This document shows positions 43,119 through 52,606 of a stretch of 64,000 bases of DNA, one piece after another (within the stretch, counting starts at the first letter, position 1; each line of letters begins with the position of its first letter). Made by a program: the position numbers and the translations under genes. Location of the stretch: NCBI RefSeq assembly GCF_024655635.1, contig NZ_JANLGI010000012.1, forward strand, positions 112,145-176,144. The letters are read 5' to 3'. The stretch is from Allobosea sp. 47.2.35 (GTDB lineage: Bacteria > Pseudomonadota > Alphaproteobacteria > Rhizobiales > Beijerinckiaceae). The notes beneath the pieces were generated by a model, which did not search any database, was not told where the DNA came from, and saw only the letters and a list, made by a program, of their open reading frames with translations.

Positions 43119-43718
43119 TCAGTACCCCGGATAGGCATGCCGCTTCAGCAACCCGGCTAGATGTGCTGCATTGCGCGCGAGCATGCGGTTCGTCTTGGCG
43201 GTCGTTTCAGGAATTTCGTCGAGATCGATGAAGTTCACGCTGCCCATCGCCTCGCCGACCCAATAGGTCGGGCCGCCCGCCGCGATCGTAAACCCGACGT
43301 CGAACAATGCCTGGGCGATTTCGGCGGAGACGTGGTGGGCTCCGTCCTCGTTGCCCACGACCGCGATGGCAGCGACTTTGCCGTAGGCAGGCGTTCGGTT
43401 CTGATCGTCCGCTTCGTCGAGGAACGCATCCATGCGCTCCAGCGCCCGCTTGGCGACGCTCGACGTCTGCCCGAGCCAGATCGGGGTGCCAATCAGCAGG
43501 ATGTCGCAAGCATCGATCTTGCGCCTGAGTGCCGGCCAGTCGTCGCCTTTCCCTTCATCGGAGGAGACACCCGGCTTGATGTTGAGCGCGGCGACTCGAA
43601 CGATTTCCTGCTTACAGTTGTCGGGGAACTCATCGAGAGCCAATTCCAGGATGCGCTGGGTTGAAGACTCACCTTCGGATTTCAGGGTACAATTGAGAGC
43701 CAAGATCTTGAGCGTCAT
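43119..43718 (-). CDS. NAD(P)H-dependent flavodoxin-fold oxidoreductase
   Basis: This 199-residue flavoprotein of the flavodoxin/NADPH:FMN reductase group begins LKILALNCTLKSEGESSTQ (FMN phosphate loop), with GTPIWLGQTSSVAKRALERMD contacting the flavin (~81-101) and GNEDGAHH later. It probably reduces quinones or other small electrophiles. I prefer ATG 43718; an in-frame TTG lies 12 bp upstream. It follows the thiamine-diphosphate enzyme on the same strand. Confidence 0.85.
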   Translation of the reverse strand: MTLKILALNCTLKSEGESSTQRILELALDEFPDNCKQEIVRVAALNIKPGVSSDEGKGDDWPALRRKIDACDILLIGTPIWLGQTSSVAKRALERMDAFLDEADDQNRTPAYGKVAAIAVVGNEDGAHHVSAEIAQALFDVGFTIAAGGPTYWVGEAMGSVNFIDLDEIPETTAKTNRMLARNAAHLAGLLKRHAYPGY

Positions 43719-43782
43719 TTGGAAATCCAATCGTTTTTGAGGCTGAAGGCCGTTCTGGCGAACCCACCTGCGGCGGGGGTAC

Positions 43783-45576
43783 TCAGCGATCTTTTCGCGA
43801 CGGCAAAAGCGTCCCGATGAGCGAACGCGCGGTATTGGTGACCACGTTGCCGGTTTCGGGATCGCCGCTAATCAGGGCGCCCGCCAATCCACGCGCCTGA
43901 GCGAAGGTAATGTGAGGCGGTAACGGCGGAATGTTTGGATCGGTGACTATGTCGAGAACGAAGGGGCGGTCGGCTGCGAGGGCCTCGTCCCATGCCGGCC
44001 CGACCTGCTCGGGGTCTTCGACGCGACGCCCGCCCAGACCCATGAGCTTCGCGATATCGGCGTACGGGATATCAGGAAGATCCTGGCTGGTCGGCCATTT
44101 TGGGTCGCCGGCCTGGATGCGCTCTTCCCAGGTCACATAGGCCAGCTCGCGATTGTTCAGCACCATGACAATCAAGCGGGGATCACTCCACCGCTTCCAG
44201 TATTTCGCAATCGTCACGAGTTCGGACATACCGTTCATCTGCATCGCGCCGTCGCCGGCTAGAGCGATCGCAGGCCGGCCAGGATGCGCAAACTTCGCTG
44301 CAATCGCATAAGGAATGGCACAGCCCATCGTGGCCAAAGTTCCGGAAACAGATCCCATCATCCCGCGCCGAAATCGGAGATGCCGGGCATACCAGACGGT
44401 CGTGGTCCCGCTGTCGGCGGTGACGATGCAGTGGTCCGGAAGGCGATCCGACAATTCCGATGCCACGCGCTGGGGATTGATCGGCGAGGCCTCAACCGAT
44501 GCGCTGTCCCGGGCTTCTTGCCAGGCTTCGCTGACATTCGCCTCAATCGTCGTACGCCATTCGCCGTCCGCCTTGGGTTTCAGCAGAGGGATGAGAGCCT
44601 CCAGCGTTGCCTCGGCGTCGCCGATGAGGTTGACCTCCATCGGATAGCGTAAACCCAACATGCCTGCATCGATGTCGATCTGGACGCCGCGGGCCTGTCC
44701 CGGCGCCGGCAAGAATTCCGTATACGGAAAGCCCGAACCGACCATCAGCAGCGTGTCGCAGCCCTGCATCAGATCCCAGCTGGCCTTTGTGCCCAGCAAT
44801 CCGATCGACCCGGTGCAAAACGCCACGTCGTCCGGGACAGCGGCTTTGCCGAGCAACGCTTTGGCGATGCCGGCCTTCAGCTTCTCCGCCGTGGCGAGCA
44901 CGGCATCGGTCGCGCCTAGTGCACCGGCTCCAACCAGGATAGCGACCTTCTGTCCTGCATTGAGCACATCGGCCGCGCGCTGCAGAGCCGGCCCTGCCGG
45001 GACCACGGGCGAAAGTTCGATCCCGACACCGGAATGGGTCATACCGTGCTCGCGCGTCGGCTCTTCCATGGTTTCGAGCTGAAGATCGTTCGGCAGAATG
45101 ACGCAGGTCACGCGACGTTCCGCCTCGGCTATCCGGAAGGCCCGATCAATGAGATGAGGCACCTGAGCAGCGACAGAAGCTGTCTCGATATAGGCGCCCG
45201 CAACATCCTTGAAGAGCGACTGAAGATCGAGATCCTGCTGATAGTGGGAGCCCATCGCCGAGCGAGCCTGCTGCCCGACCAGCGCCACGACGGGACGGTG
45301 ATCAAGCCGCGCATCGTAGAGGCCGTTCAGAAGGTGCACAGCTCCCGGTCCCGACGTGGCGATGCACACTCCGACTTTTCCGGTGAAGCGGCTCTCGCCC
45401 GATGCCATCAAGCTCGCCATCTCCTCGTGCCGGGCCTGGACAAATTCGATGTCTTTCTCTCGCCGCCGCAGGGCCGCGATCAGTCCGCCAATGCCGTCAC
45501 CGGGGTAGCCGTACACACGCCTGACACCCCATTCGTGCAGTCGGCTCCAGATGAAATCCGAGACGGTGCGGACCAT
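43783..45576 (-). CDS. Thiamine-diphosphate enzyme (pyruvate oxidase/acetolactate synthase-like)
   Basis: This 597-residue ThDP-binding decarboxylase-type enzyme has the N-terminal PYR domain with the activating Glu in RHEEMASLMA (~50). A central FAD/NAD-like domain follows (about 200-330), then the C-terminal PP domain with the GDGAMQMN..NN metal motif (~435-463). The family includes pyruvate:quinone oxidase (PoxB), acetolactate synthase and oxalyl-CoA decarboxylase. The layout and the 'MVRTVSDFIWSRLHEWGVRRVYGYPGDG' start favour the PoxB-like branch, but the reaction cannot be fixed. There is no C-terminal membrane-binding extension like that of E. coli PoxB that I can identify. Confidence 0.85.
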   Translation of the reverse strand: MVRTVSDFIWSRLHEWGVRRVYGYPGDGIGGLIAALRRREKDIEFVQARHEEMASLMASGESRFTGKVGVCIATSGPGAVHLLNGLYDARLDHRPVVALVGQQARSAMGSHYQQDLDLQSLFKDVAGAYIETASVAAQVPHLIDRAFRIAEAERRVTCVILPNDLQLETMEEPTREHGMTHSGVGIELSPVVPAGPALQRAADVLNAGQKVAILVGAGALGATDAVLATAEKLKAGIAKALLGKAAVPDDVAFCTGSIGLLGTKASWDLMQGCDTLLMVGSGFPYTEFLPAPGQARGVQIDIDAGMLGLRYPMEVNLIGDAEATLEALIPLLKPKADGEWRTTIEANVSEAWQEARDSASVEASPINPQRVASELSDRLPDHCIVTADSGTTTVWYARHLRFRRGMMGSVSGTLATMGCAIPYAIAAKFAHPGRPAIALAGDGAMQMNGMSELVTIAKYWKRWSDPRLIVMVLNNRELAYVTWEERIQAGDPKWPTSQDLPDIPYADIAKLMGLGGRRVEDPEQVGPAWDEALAADRPFVLDIVTDPNIPPLPPHITFAQARGLAGALISGDPETGNVVTNTARSLIGTLLPSRKDR

Positions 45577-45801
45577 TATGCTCTCCAGAGGATTGGGCAG
45601 CGCAGACGCGGGACATGGTTCCCGCCGTCTACGAGCGCAGTTCCCCCAGCGCTTTGACTCTGAGCAGAACAGCCCGATTCAAGGGATGTTCCCCTTTTGC
45701 AGCGGCCGCAGTGAGACGATGCGCGGATACTCGAATTATCAAGGACCGCATCAGGGCGCAGCTCCGTACGGGGGCGCATCGGCGCTCAAAGTCGATGGTC
45801 T

Positions 45802-45827
45802 GGAACTGGTCGAGCTCGAATGGTGTT
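45802..45827 (+). promoter_or_regulatory. Candidate EcfG promoter of the catalase-family gene
   Basis: GGAAC-N17-TGTT ends 27 bp before the ATG; one base differs from CGTT. Confidence 0.45.
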
Positions 45828-45854
45828 TGGCAAGGGTTCACCCAGGAGCCCCCA

Positions 45855-46973
45855 ATGTCCCGCCAAAGCGAGCTACCAACCCCGCCTCTGGTCTATCATC
45901 CAGAGTTCGAACAACCCGAGCCGCAGGAGCGCGCGACGGAGGATGGGCTCGTTTCGACGCTGCGCAGCATCAGCGAAACGACATTCAAGGAAGAGGGTCT
46001 TGCGCTGCGCAGCGTCCACGCCAAGAGCCATGCGCTGCTCCAAGGGGAACTGGCGGTAGCCCCGGACCTTCCGCCCGAACTCGCCCAGGGCCTGTTTTCC
46101 GCGCCCGGCCGCTACCCCGTCATCATGCGGCTCTCGACGATCCCCGGCGACGTCCTCGACGACGACGTCTCGGTGCCTCGCGGTCTGGCGTTCAAGGTGA
46201 TCGGGGTTGAGGGCGAAAGGCTGCCGGGTTCGGAGAATGACGTCGTCCAGGATTTCGTGTTCGTCAATGGCCCCGTCTTCGCCGCTCCCACCGGCAAGGC
46301 TTTCCTGGGTAAGCTGAAACTGCTCGCCGCGACGACAGACAAGCTACAGTTCCTGAAGAAGGCCCTGAGCTACACCCTCCGCGGCATCGAGAGCGCGGTC
46401 GAAGCTGTTGGCGGCGAGAGCGCGACGCTCAAGCAGCTCGGCGCCCACCCTGCGGTCCATCCGCTCGGAGAGACCTATTTCAGCGCCGCGCCGATCCTGT
46501 TTGGGGATTACATGGCCAAGGTCCAGCTCGTCCCCGTCCTCCCTGAATTGACCAGCCTCACCGATCAGCCGGTCAAGGTCTTTGGGCACCCGGACGGGCT
46601 TCGCGAGGCCTGCAACGCCTTCTTCGCCCATCATGGCGGCCGCTGGGAGCTCCGCGTCCAGCTCTGCACCGACCTTGAGACGATGCCGATCGAGGACGCT
46701 AGCGTCGAGTGGCCGGAGGAACAGAGTCCATATCGGACCGTCGCGACGATCAGTGCCCCCTCGCAGGTCGCTTGGAACGAGGAGAAGTCGCGCGCGATCG
46801 ATGACGGTCAGTTCTTCAGTCCCTGGCATGGGCTCGCGGCGCATCGTCCGCTCGGTTCGATCATGCGGTTGCGCAAGGCTGCCTATCGCAGCTCGGCGCG
46901 CTTCCGATCCGAGCACAGCGGTTGCCCGATGCACCAGCCTCGAAAACTGGAGGACGTCGATCTGCCCGCCTGA
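45855..46973 (+). CDS. Catalase-family heme protein
   Basis: This 372-residue protein has a compact catalase-like core. The distal His is in VHAKSHALLQGEL (~51-63), followed by MRLSTIPGDVLDDD (Asn/Ser region) and FVFVNGPVF. No clear R-x-F-x-Y proximal heme tyrosine is visible. Length is shorter than true catalases (~480+), as in the allene-oxide-synthase-like or 'catalase family peroxidase' subgroup. It may break down organic peroxides rather than H2O2. An AGGAGC ribosome binding site and an EcfG-like promoter precede it; the molybdenum oxidoreductase genes follow 110 bp downstream with their own promoter. Confidence 0.87.
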   Translation: MSRQSELPTPPLVYHPEFEQPEPQERATEDGLVSTLRSISETTFKEEGLALRSVHAKSHALLQGELAVAPDLPPELAQGLFSAPGRYPVIMRLSTIPGDVLDDDVSVPRGLAFKVIGVEGERLPGSENDVVQDFVFVNGPVFAAPTGKAFLGKLKLLAATTDKLQFLKKALSYTLRGIESAVEAVGGESATLKQLGAHPAVHPLGETYFSAAPILFGDYMAKVQLVPVLPELTSLTDQPVKVFGHPDGLREACNAFFAHHGGRWELRVQLCTDLETMPIEDASVEWPEEQSPYRTVATISAPSQVAWNEEKSRAIDDGQFFSPWHGLAAHRPLGSIMRLRKAAYRSSARFRSEHSGCPMHQPRKLEDVDLPA

Positions 46974-47006
46974 GCGGCGACGACGCACGAGCTATTCCAA
47001 TTCCAG

Positions 47007-47031
47007 GGAACTTCAATCGAGGCGCCCTGTT
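47007..47031 (+). promoter_or_regulatory. Candidate EcfG promoter of paoABC-like operon
   Basis: GGAAC-N16-TGTT ends 51 bp before the first ATG; one base differs from CGTT. Confidence 0.45.
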
Positions 47032-47082
47032 GAACCTCATCAGCGGCCGGGGGGTCGTCATCATCGGATCGGAGCGTTCCGG

Positions 47083-47598
47083 ATGTCCCAGACCCAACCC
47101 GGCTCGCCCGGTATTCAAATCCAGATCACGATCAATGGCGAGCCGCGCCGCATTGCGGTGCAGGCGTCGAACACGCTGCTCGACCTGCTCAGGCACGATC
47201 TGGGCCTGACGGGAACGAAGAAGGGCTGCGACCACGGGCAATGCGGCGCGTGCACCGTACTCATCGACGGCCGTCGCATCAATTCGTGCCTTCAGCTTGC
47301 CGTCATGCAGGATGGCAAGGAGATCACCACGATCGAGGGCGTCGGGCAGGCCAGCCAACTGCACCCGTTGCAGCAGGCCTTCATCGAGCGCGACGCCTTC
47401 CAGTGCGGCTACTGTACGCCTGGACAGATCTGCTCCGGCATCGCGCTGATCGAGGAAGGGCATGCCGCCACGCGAGACGAGATCCGCGAGTTGATGAGCG
47501 GCAATATCTGTCGCTGCGGCGCCTATCCCAACATCGTCGACGCGATCGAGGACGTGCTGGTCCAGCGCTCGGGCGTAAGTCGGGAGGCCGCTGAATGA
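47083..47598 (+). CDS. paoA: Aldehyde oxidoreductase, 2Fe-2S subunit (PaoA-like)
   Basis: This 171-residue small subunit of a xanthine-dehydrogenase-family molybdoenzyme has two [2Fe-2S] sites. The plant-ferredoxin-type cluster is in GCDHGQCGACTV (~47-58) and the helical cluster in CGYCTPGQ and NICRCG. Unlike E. coli PaoA, it has no twin-arginine signal, so the complex should stay in the cytoplasm unless exported by another subunit. Its stop overlaps paoB by ATGA. It passes electrons from the molybdenum site to FAD. Confidence 0.93.
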   Translation: MSQTQPGSPGIQIQITINGEPRRIAVQASNTLLDLLRHDLGLTGTKKGCDHGQCGACTVLIDGRRINSCLQLAVMQDGKEITTIEGVGQASQLHPLQQAFIERDAFQCGYCTPGQICSGIALIEEGHAATRDEIRELMSGNICRCGAYPNIVDAIEDVLVQRSGVSREAAE

Positions 47599-48620
47599 AC
47601 CGCTTTTCCTATCATCGCGCAGAAACACTTGCGGACGCGATCTCACATCTCCGGGGCAACCCGGCCGCAGCGATCATCGCAGGAGGGACGAACCTCGTCG
47701 ACCTGATGAAATACGAGGTAGAGCGCCCGGGTGAACTGGTCGATGTGACCCGTCTCGACGAACTGCGCGGCATCTCCGAGACCCCGGATGGCGGGCTGCG
47801 CATCGGCGCGCTCGTGCCCAACAGCGACGTCGCCTATGACGAGCGCATCAACGCGCGCTATCCGCTGCTGGCCCATGCCGTGCTCGCAGGTGCGACGCCG
47901 CAATTGCGGAACGCCGCCACGACGGGCGGCAATCTCAACCAACGCACCCGCTGCTACTACTTCAACGACGTCGCCACGCCCTGCAACAAGCGCGAACCGG
48001 GTTCGGGCTGCAGCGCGATCGGTGGCGTCAACCGCATCCATGCCATCCTTGGTGCAAGCGACTACTGCATCGCGACGCATCCCTCGGACATGTGCGTCGC
48101 ATTGGCAGCGCTCGATGCTGAGGTCGAGGTTGTCGGGCCGGATGGCAAGCGGCGGATCGCCTTCGCCGACTACCATCGCCTTCCCGGAGACGAACCTCAG
48201 CGCGACAACACCCTGCGCCCAGGCGAGATCGTCGTCGCGGTAACGCTGCCGCGAGAGGCGTCAGCTTTCGCCGGGAACTACACCTACCTGAAACTGCGCG
48301 ACCGCTTGTCCTACGCCTTCGCGCTGGTCTCGGTGGCGGCGGCACTGAAGGTCGACGGCAGGCGGATCGCTGCGGCGCGGCTGGCGCTGGGCGGCGTCGC
48401 GCACAAGCCGTGGCGGAAGCTGGAAGCCGAGGAGGTTCTCGTTGGCATGTCCACTGACGACGCACCCTTCTCCCGCGCCGCCGATATCCTGCTCGCAGGC
48501 GCCCAGCCGCACGAACACAACGCCTTCAAGATCGATCTCGCGCGCCGCGCGATCGTTCGCGCGCTGTCTCAGGCGGCGGCCGGCACACCGCAGTCCTTGA
48601 CCGACAAGCGGATCGCGTGA
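47595..48620 (+). CDS. paoB: Aldehyde oxidoreductase, FAD-binding subunit (PaoB-like)
   Basis: This 341-residue FAD subunit has the VAGGTNLVDLMK-type dinucleotide loop (AGGTNLVDL, ~30-38) and TTGGNLNQRTRCYY (~113-126). The region from 126 to ~170 contains four cysteines (RC, PC, GC, YC), matching the extra [4Fe-4S] insertion known in E. coli PaoB. A C-terminal CODH-like domain follows. This insertion argues for the PaoABC branch rather than ordinary xanthine dehydrogenase. It sits 10 bp before paoC. Confidence 0.93.
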   Translation: MNRFSYHRAETLADAISHLRGNPAAAIIAGGTNLVDLMKYEVERPGELVDVTRLDELRGISETPDGGLRIGALVPNSDVAYDERINARYPLLAHAVLAGATPQLRNAATTGGNLNQRTRCYYFNDVATPCNKREPGSGCSAIGGVNRIHAILGASDYCIATHPSDMCVALAALDAEVEVVGPDGKRRIAFADYHRLPGDEPQRDNTLRPGEIVVAVTLPREASAFAGNYTYLKLRDRLSYAFALVSVAAALKVDGRRIAAARLALGGVAHKPWRKLEAEEVLVGMSTDDAPFSRAADILLAGAQPHEHNAFKIDLARRAIVRALSQAAAGTPQSLTDKRIA

Positions 48621-48630
48621 GGAGAACGCC

Positions 48631-50871
48631 ATGCTGAGAAACGATCCGCATATCGGCTCTCCCCGCAACCGCGTGGATGGGCCGGCCAAGGTAACCGGCG
48701 CCGCGACCTACGCGGCCGAGTTCGCCGCCGAATGTCTCGGTTACGGCTATATCGTCGAGAGTTCGATCGCCCGCGGGCGCATCCGCTCGATTGATGTCAG
48801 CGCGGCGGAAGCGGCACCCGGCGTGATCAAGATCTTCACGCACGAAAATCGGCCTCAGACCGCCTGGTTCACCTACAAGTACCGCGACCAGGTCGGACCT
48901 CCCGGCTCGCCCTTCCGCCCCCTCTACAGCGACGAGATCCAGTATAGCGGGCAGCCCATCGCGTTGGTCGTGGCGACCAGCTTCGACGCCGCCCGCGAAG
49001 CTGCCGCTCTCGTCTCGGTCTCCTACGAGGAGGAACCGCATATGACGGATTTGAGCATCGCCCGCAGCGATGCCTACGAGCCCCCCAAAAAGCGCATGGG
49101 CATCGCCCCTCCGCCCGACCCGCGCGGGGATGCCGTCAGAGCGTTCAGCGAGGCTACGGTCCGCGTCAGTGCGGAGTACTCCATCGCGGCCGAGCACCAC
49201 AATCCGATGGAGCCGCACGCGACGACTGTGATCTGGGAGGGGAAGGGCAAGATCACGGTCCACGACAAGACTCAGGGCGTGCAGAACAGCCAAGCCTATG
49301 TCGCCAGCGTCTTCGGGCTTTCGAGCGACGAAGTCCGCGTTGTCGCGCCTTACGTCGGTGGAGGCTTCGGCTCCGGCCTGCGCCCACAGCACCAGCTCTT
49401 CCTCGCCGTGATGGCGTCACTGGCGCTCGAACGCTCGGTGCGCGTCGAGCTGACGCGTCAGCAAATGTTCAGCCACGTCCACCGGCCGGAGACGATCAAT
49501 GCCGTGTCGCTCGGCGCCGATGCCGGCGGCAAGCTGGTGTCGATCCAGCACCACGCGGTCGCCGCGACCTCGCAGTTCGAGGATCACCAGGAGAACGTCG
49601 TCAACTGGTCGGGAATGCTCTACCACGCGCCTAATGTCGACCTGCGCTACGAACTGGCCAAGCTCGACATCTACTCTCCCGGAGACATGCGGGCGCCGGG
49701 CGCACCGCTCGGTCTGTTCGCGCTCGAAAGCGCGATGGACGAATTGGCGATCGCCGCGAATATCGACCCGATCGATCTGCGCCTGCGGAACTACACTGAC
49801 CATGATGAGAACAATGGCAAGGCCTTCACCTCGAAGGAGCTCCGGGCCTGCTATCGCGAGGGCGCAGCACGGTTCGGCTGGAGCAAGCGCAACGCACAGC
49901 CGAGCTCGATGCGCGACGGCCGCGAGCTGATCGGCTGGGGCATGGCAAGCGGCGTCTGGGAGGCAGGCATGATGAAGACAGCCGCGCGCGCGGTCTTCAC
50001 GGCCGATGGCCGCCTGGAGCTCTCCTGCGCGACCTCCGACATCGGCACTGGAACCTACACCATCCTGAGCCAGATCGGCGCCGAGACGCTTGGCCTGGAG
50101 ATGGAACAGGTCACCGTGAGGCTGGCAGACTCTACCCTTCCGGCTTCGCCGGTGCAGGGCGGGTCGTGGACGGCGGCCTCAGCTGGCAGCGCTGTGATGG
50201 CAGCGTGCCAAGAGTTGCAGGCGCAGCTCTTCAAGCTGGCGCGGAAAGTCGATGGCTCGCCGCTCGCGGATGCCGGCGAGGATGACATCGCGTTCGCGAA
50301 TGGCCGCATACTCCTACGAACCAATCCCGCGAAATCCGTTTCTCTGGCCGAGGTCATTGCGGCGTCCGGCGAAACGAAACTGGAGGCGGAGAAGAGCGCC
50401 AGCCCCGGCTTGATCGGGGCGATGCGCTACGCCTCCTACACTCATTCAGCCGTGTTCGCGGAGGTTCGGATCGACGAGGAACTCGGGCAGATACGTGTCA
50501 CGCGCATCGTCAATGCGGTCGCGGCCGGCCGCATTCTCAATCCCAAGACCGCCCGCAGCCAGATCATAGGCGGTGTGGTCTGGGGCATCGGCATGGCGCT
50601 GCATGAGGAGACCCTGACCGATCATCGCCTCGGTCGCATCGTGAACCACTCGCTGGCCGAATATCATGTCCCGGCAAACGCCGACATCTACGACATCGAC
50701 GTGGTCTTCGTCGAAGAGCACGACGACAAGGCGAGCCCGATCGGCGTCAAGGGACTCGGCGAGATCGGCATCGTCGGCACTGCGGCCGCCATCGCGAATG
50801 CGATCCACCACGCGACAGGCAAGCGCCTGCGCAATCTTCCCATGACCATCGACAAGCTGTTGGCTGCATGA
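48631..50871 (+). CDS. paoC: Aldehyde oxidoreductase, molybdenum-binding subunit (PaoC-like)
   Basis: This 746-residue catalytic subunit carries the molybdenum cofactor in the xanthine-dehydrogenase fold. Recognisable pieces are VGGGFGSGL (~243-251), GDMRAPG (~353) and, near the C-terminus, the GVKGLGEIGI motif whose Glu is the catalytic base. Together with PaoA and PaoB it should oxidise aromatic or toxic aldehydes to acids, probably with cytochrome or oxygen as acceptor. No dedicated PaoD-type cofactor chaperone is adjacent, so maturation must rely on a gene outside the window. Confidence 0.93.
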   Translation: MLRNDPHIGSPRNRVDGPAKVTGAATYAAEFAAECLGYGYIVESSIARGRIRSIDVSAAEAAPGVIKIFTHENRPQTAWFTYKYRDQVGPPGSPFRPLYSDEIQYSGQPIALVVATSFDAAREAAALVSVSYEEEPHMTDLSIARSDAYEPPKKRMGIAPPPDPRGDAVRAFSEATVRVSAEYSIAAEHHNPMEPHATTVIWEGKGKITVHDKTQGVQNSQAYVASVFGLSSDEVRVVAPYVGGGFGSGLRPQHQLFLAVMASLALERSVRVELTRQQMFSHVHRPETINAVSLGADAGGKLVSIQHHAVAATSQFEDHQENVVNWSGMLYHAPNVDLRYELAKLDIYSPGDMRAPGAPLGLFALESAMDELAIAANIDPIDLRLRNYTDHDENNGKAFTSKELRACYREGAARFGWSKRNAQPSSMRDGRELIGWGMASGVWEAGMMKTAARAVFTADGRLELSCATSDIGTGTYTILSQIGAETLGLEMEQVTVRLADSTLPASPVQGGSWTAASAGSAVMAACQELQAQLFKLARKVDGSPLADAGEDDIAFANGRILLRTNPAKSVSLAEVIAASGETKLEAEKSASPGLIGAMRYASYTHSAVFAEVRIDEELGQIRVTRIVNAVAAGRILNPKTARSQIIGGVVWGIGMALHEETLTDHRLGRIVNHSLAEYHVPANADIYDIDVVFVEEHDDKASPIGVKGLGEIGIVGTAAAIANAIHHATGKRLRNLPMTIDKLLAA

Positions 50872-50888
50872 CGGGAAAGGAGAATAGC

Positions 50889-51134
50889 GTGAAAATCTCG
50901 AACCACGACGACTACGAGGCGGCGGTCGCGCGGGCGAGCTCGCTTTCAGATGCGCCCAAGGGCTCTCCTTCCGCGGCCGAACATGCCGGTCTGGTCGCAG
51001 CTATCCGAGCCTGGGATGAGGAGCACAAGGGAGCGAACAATCATGGACCCGAGCCGGCGGAGGGGTTGAACCGTCCGGACGATCTTCGGTTGTCGGGCCT
51101 TCCAGGGAACCTCGGCAAGTTGCGCAAGACCTGA
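50889..51134 (+). CDS. Small protein with HigA-N-like segment, 81 residues
   Basis: Starting from GTG with an AGGAGA ribosome binding site, the product reads MKISNHDDYEAAVARASS and then LSDAPKGSPSAAEHAGLVAAIRAWDEE. This is the helical segment that precedes the DNA-binding domain in HigA antitoxins, but here it is followed by a disordered tail instead. It lies 17 bp after paoC. An interrupted paralogue is at 38721-39248. Function unknown; possibly a protein-interaction module. Confidence 0.7.
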   Translation: MKISNHDDYEAAVARASSLSDAPKGSPSAAEHAGLVAAIRAWDEEHKGANNHGPEPAEGLNRPDDLRLSGLPGNLGKLRKT

Positions 51135-51348
51135 GCAGCTTCCGGCAGAATGCCGCGTCGAAGGCAACTGGAGATCCGATCGGGGTGCTTTCGCGCAGTC
51201 CGCTGAAATAGGCTTTCGCTGCCGTGAGGTGCCTGAGTTCCCGACCGCTCAACAGCCTGATGCATTTCGACATTGCAGCTCGTCTTTATTCATCGCAGGC
51301 AAAAGGGCGCCGTCGGGCTCACCAAGCTTTCACAGCCGCGAGAGAAAC

Positions 51349-51639
51349 CTATGCGGAGAGCGGATCAGCGACGAGGGGCCGACGGCCCTTCGCGCCCTTT
51401 CTGACTGCCGTCGCCACGAAGGCGCGATACTCCGACCAGGTCGCTAGGCGGCGGGAGCAGCCGCCGCAACACACATCGCTGGTGGGCCGTAGGTCCGAGG
51501 GCACGGCGATACTAGGCGAGCCGCAACTATCGCACCGAAATCCGTCCGCACCCATAACGCCTGCCCTGACGAACTGCATCGCCGCTGCAAACTTCGCGGG
51601 CGAGCGATGGTTCCGCTGCGCCGGGCGGAACCTCCGCAC
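51349..51639 (-). CDS. Small zinc-ribbon-like protein, 96 residues
   Basis: The sequence contains [35 protein letters not shown], a CxxC..CxxC pair typical of a zinc ribbon, and a GGAGG ribosome binding site before its GTG. It overlaps the promoter region of the DUF2171 gene on the opposite strand. It is plausible but not certain. Confidence 0.5.
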   Translation of the reverse strand: MRRFRPAQRNHRSPAKFAAAMQFVRAGVMGADGFRCDSCGSPSIAVPSDLRPTSDVCCGGCSRRLATWSEYRAFVATAVRKGAKGRRPLVADPLSA

Positions 51640-51652
51640 ACGACCCTCCGTT
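51627..51652 (+). promoter_or_regulatory. Candidate EcfG promoter of the DUF2171 gene
   Basis: A perfect GGAAC-N17-CGTT site ends 33 bp before the ATG. It coincides with the start region of the opposite-strand zinc-ribbon gene. Confidence 0.6.
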
Positions 51653-51685
51653 GCTCCGGGACAGCTTCAGGAAGGAAATCCAGCG

Positions 51686-51925
51686 ATGATGTTCGTCGAG
51701 CAGATTAAGGAAGGCCAGCGCGTGATCGGATCCGATGGAGGTCACGTCGGAACCGTCGACGCTCTGAGCGGCCAGCTCATCAAACTCAAGAAGAATGACC
51801 CCGAGTCGGGCGGCGCTCACCACTACATCGACCTGGGGCTCGTCATCGGCATCGAAGGCGACACGATCAAGCTGATCGTCCCGGCTACTGAGGCGAAAGA
51901 GCGATGGTCCGAGGCCACCGACTGA
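51686..51925 (+). CDS. DUF2171 (PRC-barrel-like) protein
   Basis: This 79-residue all-beta protein of the DUF2171 family contains [32 protein letters not shown] and [10 protein letters not shown]. The PRC-barrel-like fold suggests a binding or RNA-related role; family members are common in desiccation- and stress-related loci. GAAGGAAA precedes the two tandem ATGs; I chose the first. The stop shares bases (TGATG) with the start of the hydrolase gene, so the two are coupled. Confidence 0.85.
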   Translation: MMFVEQIKEGQRVIGSDGGHVGTVDALSGQLIKLKKNDPESGGAHHYIDLGLVIGIEGDTIKLIVPATEAKERWSEATD

Positions 51926-52566
51926 TGGACAGACGCCATTTCGTGGCAAGCGTAGGCGCGACAATCGTCGCTGGCCCGGCTCACGCGAGCATCGCGGTCG
52001 ATCGCTTCGGGCCGATGGCTCCTGGACGCAGCGTCATCCTTCTTCACGGCTCCGATGGTCTGACCAACGGCGGTCGATACGAGTTCGCCGCGCAGATGAT
52101 CGTCGCCGCCGGCTACAGTGTCTGGCTACCGCGCTATTTCCAGGCAACGGGCGATCGCCGAGCCCGCCACTGTGAGATCAAGACCAAGTTTCCGATCTGG
52201 CTTGAAGCGATCGAGGCCATCAAGGTCGAAAGACAGGATCGGTTCGCTGTTGTCGGCTTCTCGCTCGGCGGAGCGTTGGCTCTGGCACTCGCCGCTCGCG
52301 ACAGCAGGGTCAAGGCTGTCGTTGACTTCTTCGGTTTCCTCCCGGCAGGATTGGAGAGGGCATCATTTCCTCCTACGCTCATTCTGCATGGGGACGCCGA
52401 CCGCGTCGTTCCGGTATCGAACGCCGGCGCGATCGAGAAACTGATCAAGAGCAATGGCGGCCAGGTCCAGAGCCACATCTATCCAGACGAAGGACACGGG
52501 CTCTCCGTAGCGAGCTGGCCTGACGCGATATCGAGGACGCAGGCGTTTTTGCGGGAGCACCTGTGA
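51925..52566 (+). CDS. Exported dienelactone-hydrolase-type alpha/beta hydrolase
   Basis: This 213-residue alpha/beta hydrolase begins with a Tat-like signal ([22 protein letters not shown]). The nucleophile elbow VVGFSLGGAL (Ser; ~116), HGDADRVVP (Asp) and DEGHGL (His) form the triad. Dienelactone hydrolases normally have Cys as nucleophile; Ser here points to an esterase-like relative. Substrate is unknown. Coupling to the DUF2171 gene places it in the same EcfG-like unit. Confidence 0.85.
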   Translation: MDRRHFVASVGATIVAGPAHASIAVDRFGPMAPGRSVILLHGSDGLTNGGRYEFAAQMIVAAGYSVWLPRYFQATGDRRARHCEIKTKFPIWLEAIEAIKVERQDRFAVVGFSLGGALALALAARDSRVKAVVDFFGFLPAGLERASFPPTLILHGDADRVVPVSNAGAIEKLIKSNGGQVQSHIYPDEGHGLSVASWPDAISRTQAFLREHL

Positions 52567-52606
52567 CGGGCTTGGCCGGGAGTGCGCGTCGCGAGGACAG
52601 GCGCCG

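Noticed and set aside
51224..51685. A long N-terminal extension of the DUF2171 protein
   Set aside because: The frame upstream of ATG 51686 contains the EcfG-like promoter and has no domain; the short start has the ribosome binding site.
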